A stretch of 64,000 nt of DNA. It comes from Chloromonas sp. AAM2 (taxonomy: Eukaryota; Chlorophyta; Chlorophyceae; Chlamydomonadales; Chlamydomonadaceae). The DNA lies in contig QAXH01005293.1 in the NCBI GenBank assembly GCA_004335635.1, positions 1 to 64,000 of the forward strand, written 5' to 3'. A model generated the notes under the pieces. That model was not told the origin of the DNA. It saw only the letters and a list, made by a program, of their open reading frames with translations, and searched no databases. This document shows positions 62,082 to 64,000 of this stretch, one piece after another. The position numbers and the translations under genes were made by a program. Each line of letters opens with the position of its first letter. The first letter of the stretch is position 1.

Positions 62082-63576
62082 GTAATAATAGTAATAACAA
62101 CAACAACAACAATGATAATTGCCTGACGCATAACTTACCCACTTGCCTCTTGCAACCGTTCCAACTATGGATATGGCAATGATCATCCCCAGCCCTAAAC
62201 TAAACACAGGTGTGAAATGTGGGACATCCCTCTCATACGCAGACACTGCACAGCATTGAGGAAGTGCTCGTGGCATAAGACAACACACTGACAGATGTTT
62301 GCATTAACTGCATCTGCTTGGGGGTTCAAACGCCCCCCACACTCACTGATTCCCAGTTGGTCCCCCACAGCTGACTGCAGTATGACCAGTGCGATGCCAA
62401 ACAGCAGGTACGTGCAGAAGCTGATCAGCGCAAACACCTCAGTGCCAACGAAGCTCTGGGAGCTGTAGGCAGACCAGGAGCTGGCTGCGAAACCACAGTA
62501 ACACAAACGCACACAAGGTTGAGCGAGGGCGGCACGCAAGACGCAGGGCTCATCCATTCTGGGCACAAACCAGAGTTTTGCACATACAAGCCCCTTCACC
62601 GTGCTTGCAGCCATTTGTTACCCGTACAAGGGGTTTGCTAAGTGGCCTGCCAACAGCTGATTATACAGCTCACCTGGCGACTACAAGTAAAACCGCAGAG
62701 CCAATCAGCCTGCCTTCATACATTTCCAGTGGCCCATGCAATTTTGGGTCACGAGGCAGCTGTGGGTACACAGCTGAAGCAGTGCTTCTCCAAGCTTTTC
62801 TGCTTGGCGGTTGCCCCACTTACTACACTGGGCGTTGCTCAAACAGCCCTCATTTCCCGTCCCAGCCGCACGATCACAGCCCTGCAACACACCCGACTCC
62901 GAGCCGATGCATGACACTCCTGCCCTGGACGTCGCCCTACCTCACGATCAGCACCCACCCCTTTCCCTGTAAAACTCCCCAAAACTCGGCTACACAACCA
63001 TCAAAGCCCTGCCTGACCCACCTCCCGAAATGAGGGTTCCGTTGACAGCGTCGTAAACCGGCTCCAGGTTCTCCTGTACCACGGGCCTGAAGCCGTCCAG
63101 CACCAGGCCGGAGAGCAGCAGGAACACCGACAGGGAGATGCTGAAGGCGACCTGGAGCAGAAACGAACAGCCATGTGTGTGTGTGGAGGGGGAAGGCTTG
63201 GACGTGCGAGATGTTGCTAACGAACAGAGCGTGTGTGTGAGCTTTCTTGGCTTTCTGACTGTCAGGCTCGTAGCTGCACGTAGGGTACTGTGTCTAGCCG
63301 CAGAGCCGTGGCTTGACAATGGTAAGCCATGTAATAATTGTGATTATGATCATGATGTGAGGCACGCAAACGCCCACTCACACACAGCCCACCAGTTAAG
63401 ATCAGATTGTTCCACTTCCACCTTAGAGCATGGACACCTTAGAGCATGGAACAGTCTTCGCAGTGTAAACGCCCACACCACCATCGTGCAATCGTACCAC
63501 CATTGTACACACACACGCACACACCCTCACCATGAAACCGTACCCGAAGCCAGGCCCGCCGCGGTTCACAGATTTC
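61344..63576 (-). CDS. Multi-pass membrane protein with Tyr/Gln/Gly-rich tail (5' exon not placed)
   Basis: Six exons join in phase: 63576-63531, 63151-63022, 62484-62347, 62194-62147, 62015-61876 and 61505-61344 (stop TGA). The first visible exon starts mid-codon, so at least one upstream exon lies beyond 63577. Hydrophobic helices: VAFSISLSVFLLLSGLVLDG, VFALISFCTYLLFGIALVIL and LGMIIAISIVGTVA; a fourth may be in the missing part. The cytosolic tail is low-complexity with repeated DYDQYAQYGQYGYAQ and QQYYDP motifs, like tails of tetraspan (MARVEL-, SCAMP- or synaptophysin-type) vesicle proteins. I cannot choose between those families. The intron after 62147 begins with GC (AG|GCAAGT) and contains a TAA microsatellite. 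The last acceptor is a CAGCAG pair (61505 or 61502), which could yield two forms differing by one Gln. Confidence 0.75.
62036..62111. repeat. Microsatellite (TAA)n followed by (CAA)n
   Basis: About 19 TAA/TAG units then five CAA units within the GC-AG intron of the membrane-protein gene. Likely polymorphic in length. Confidence 0.95.
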
Positions 63577-64000
63577 CTGCAGCGACAACCAGTCAATACG
63601 CCACACATGGTGACATCAGAGGCCTCCAGTCACCATTATGGATATGCTCGAGAATTCATGGAAAATTCACGATGGTGGGGACAGTGCAACTGTAACCTTA
63701 GGGTGTGTGGCCCAGAATCTGAAACCTGAAGCCCTGTCATGCAGCCATCGTTGTTGATTTGCCCTGCCTAGCACAAGGGCTGTCAGAACCAGTGTTCCAC
63801 CTGCTGCAGAATGCTTTGGAAGTGGCGGGCACTTCTTGTGTTCAGTATGTGTGAACTGCGTTGATCTGTTCATGCCCAAGGTGTCACACTCCTGCCTTAA
63901 TCGTCAATTGCAAAGACGAGAATGCAATGTTTTGAACTGCTTTGTTGAAGCCCTGCGTGCCATGGTCCAGCCGTGACAGTAATCATATTTAAGACAACCT
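63577..64000. other. Right edge, upstream of the membrane-protein gene
   Basis: Probably holds an intron, the missing 5' exon, or both. I found no phase-compatible ATG exon with confidence. Confidence 0.3.

Noticed and set aside
1..64000. CRISPR array, bacterial operon or viral block
   Set aside because: No regularly spaced direct repeats and no compact same-strand genes; introns throughout show a eukaryotic nuclear region.

Overview
The window is nuclear DNA from a eukaryote, most likely a chlorophyte green alga of the Chlamydomonas/Volvox/Haematococcus/Dunaliella group. Genes are cut into many short exons by GT-AG introns of about 100-700 bp. Proteins carry long Gln-, Ser- and Ala-rich low-complexity runs, CA/TG-rich microsatellite-like spacers are common, and one gene is a NIT2/NLP-type RWP-RK nitrate regulator very like the volvocine one. 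Coding potential was rebuilt exon by exon from splice signals, reading phase and family motifs. Exon phases close exactly in most models, but no transcript was available to confirm them.

Layout, left to right: (1) 92-3654 (+) 3' part of a large helical protein ending in a poly-Gln tail, 5' end outside the window. (2) 5334-7039 (-) TspO/TSPO membrane protein. (3) 10309-11204 (-) ankyrin-repeat gene with an apparent frameshift. (4) about 12843-13290 (-) hAT-transposase relic. (5) 16662-21599 (-) RWP-RK regulator, eight exons, with an apparent one-base homopolymer deletion. (6) 22261-22438 near-perfect palindrome. (7) 23765-24100 (+) possible Myb/SANT-like relic. (8) 27051-30096 (-) mitochondrial TMEM65-like protein with an EF-hand-like segment, seven exons. 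(9) 31412-31572 assembly gap (N). (10) 33012-36350 (-) class II histone deacetylase, six exons. (11) 37626-44165 (-) large, mostly disordered protein with a degenerate EF-hand-like N-terminus. (12) about 46340-46580 (+) Fanzor (eukaryotic TnpB) C-terminal relic. (13) about 47600-47800 (-) ankyrin relic. (14) 48559-54932 (+) nine-exon protein with three GYF-like modules. (15) 57380-57500 (-) isolated probable exon. (16) 61344-63576 (-) multi-pass membrane protein with a Tyr/Gln/Gly tail.

The genes do not form an obvious pathway; this is an ordinary euchromatic neighbourhood with regulators (RWP-RK, HDAC, GYF-like) and membrane proteins (TSPO, TMEM65-like, tetraspan-type). Spacers are full of mobile-element debris. 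A dispersed repeat family (at least 11 copies, all in the same orientation), two other repeat pairs and a short inverted-repeat element are described below. The points most worth a second look are the EF-hand/TMEM65 arrangement, the triplicated GYF-like module, two GC-AG introns in unrelated genes, the palindrome, the Fanzor relic, and the one-base breaks in the RWP-RK and ankyrin genes.
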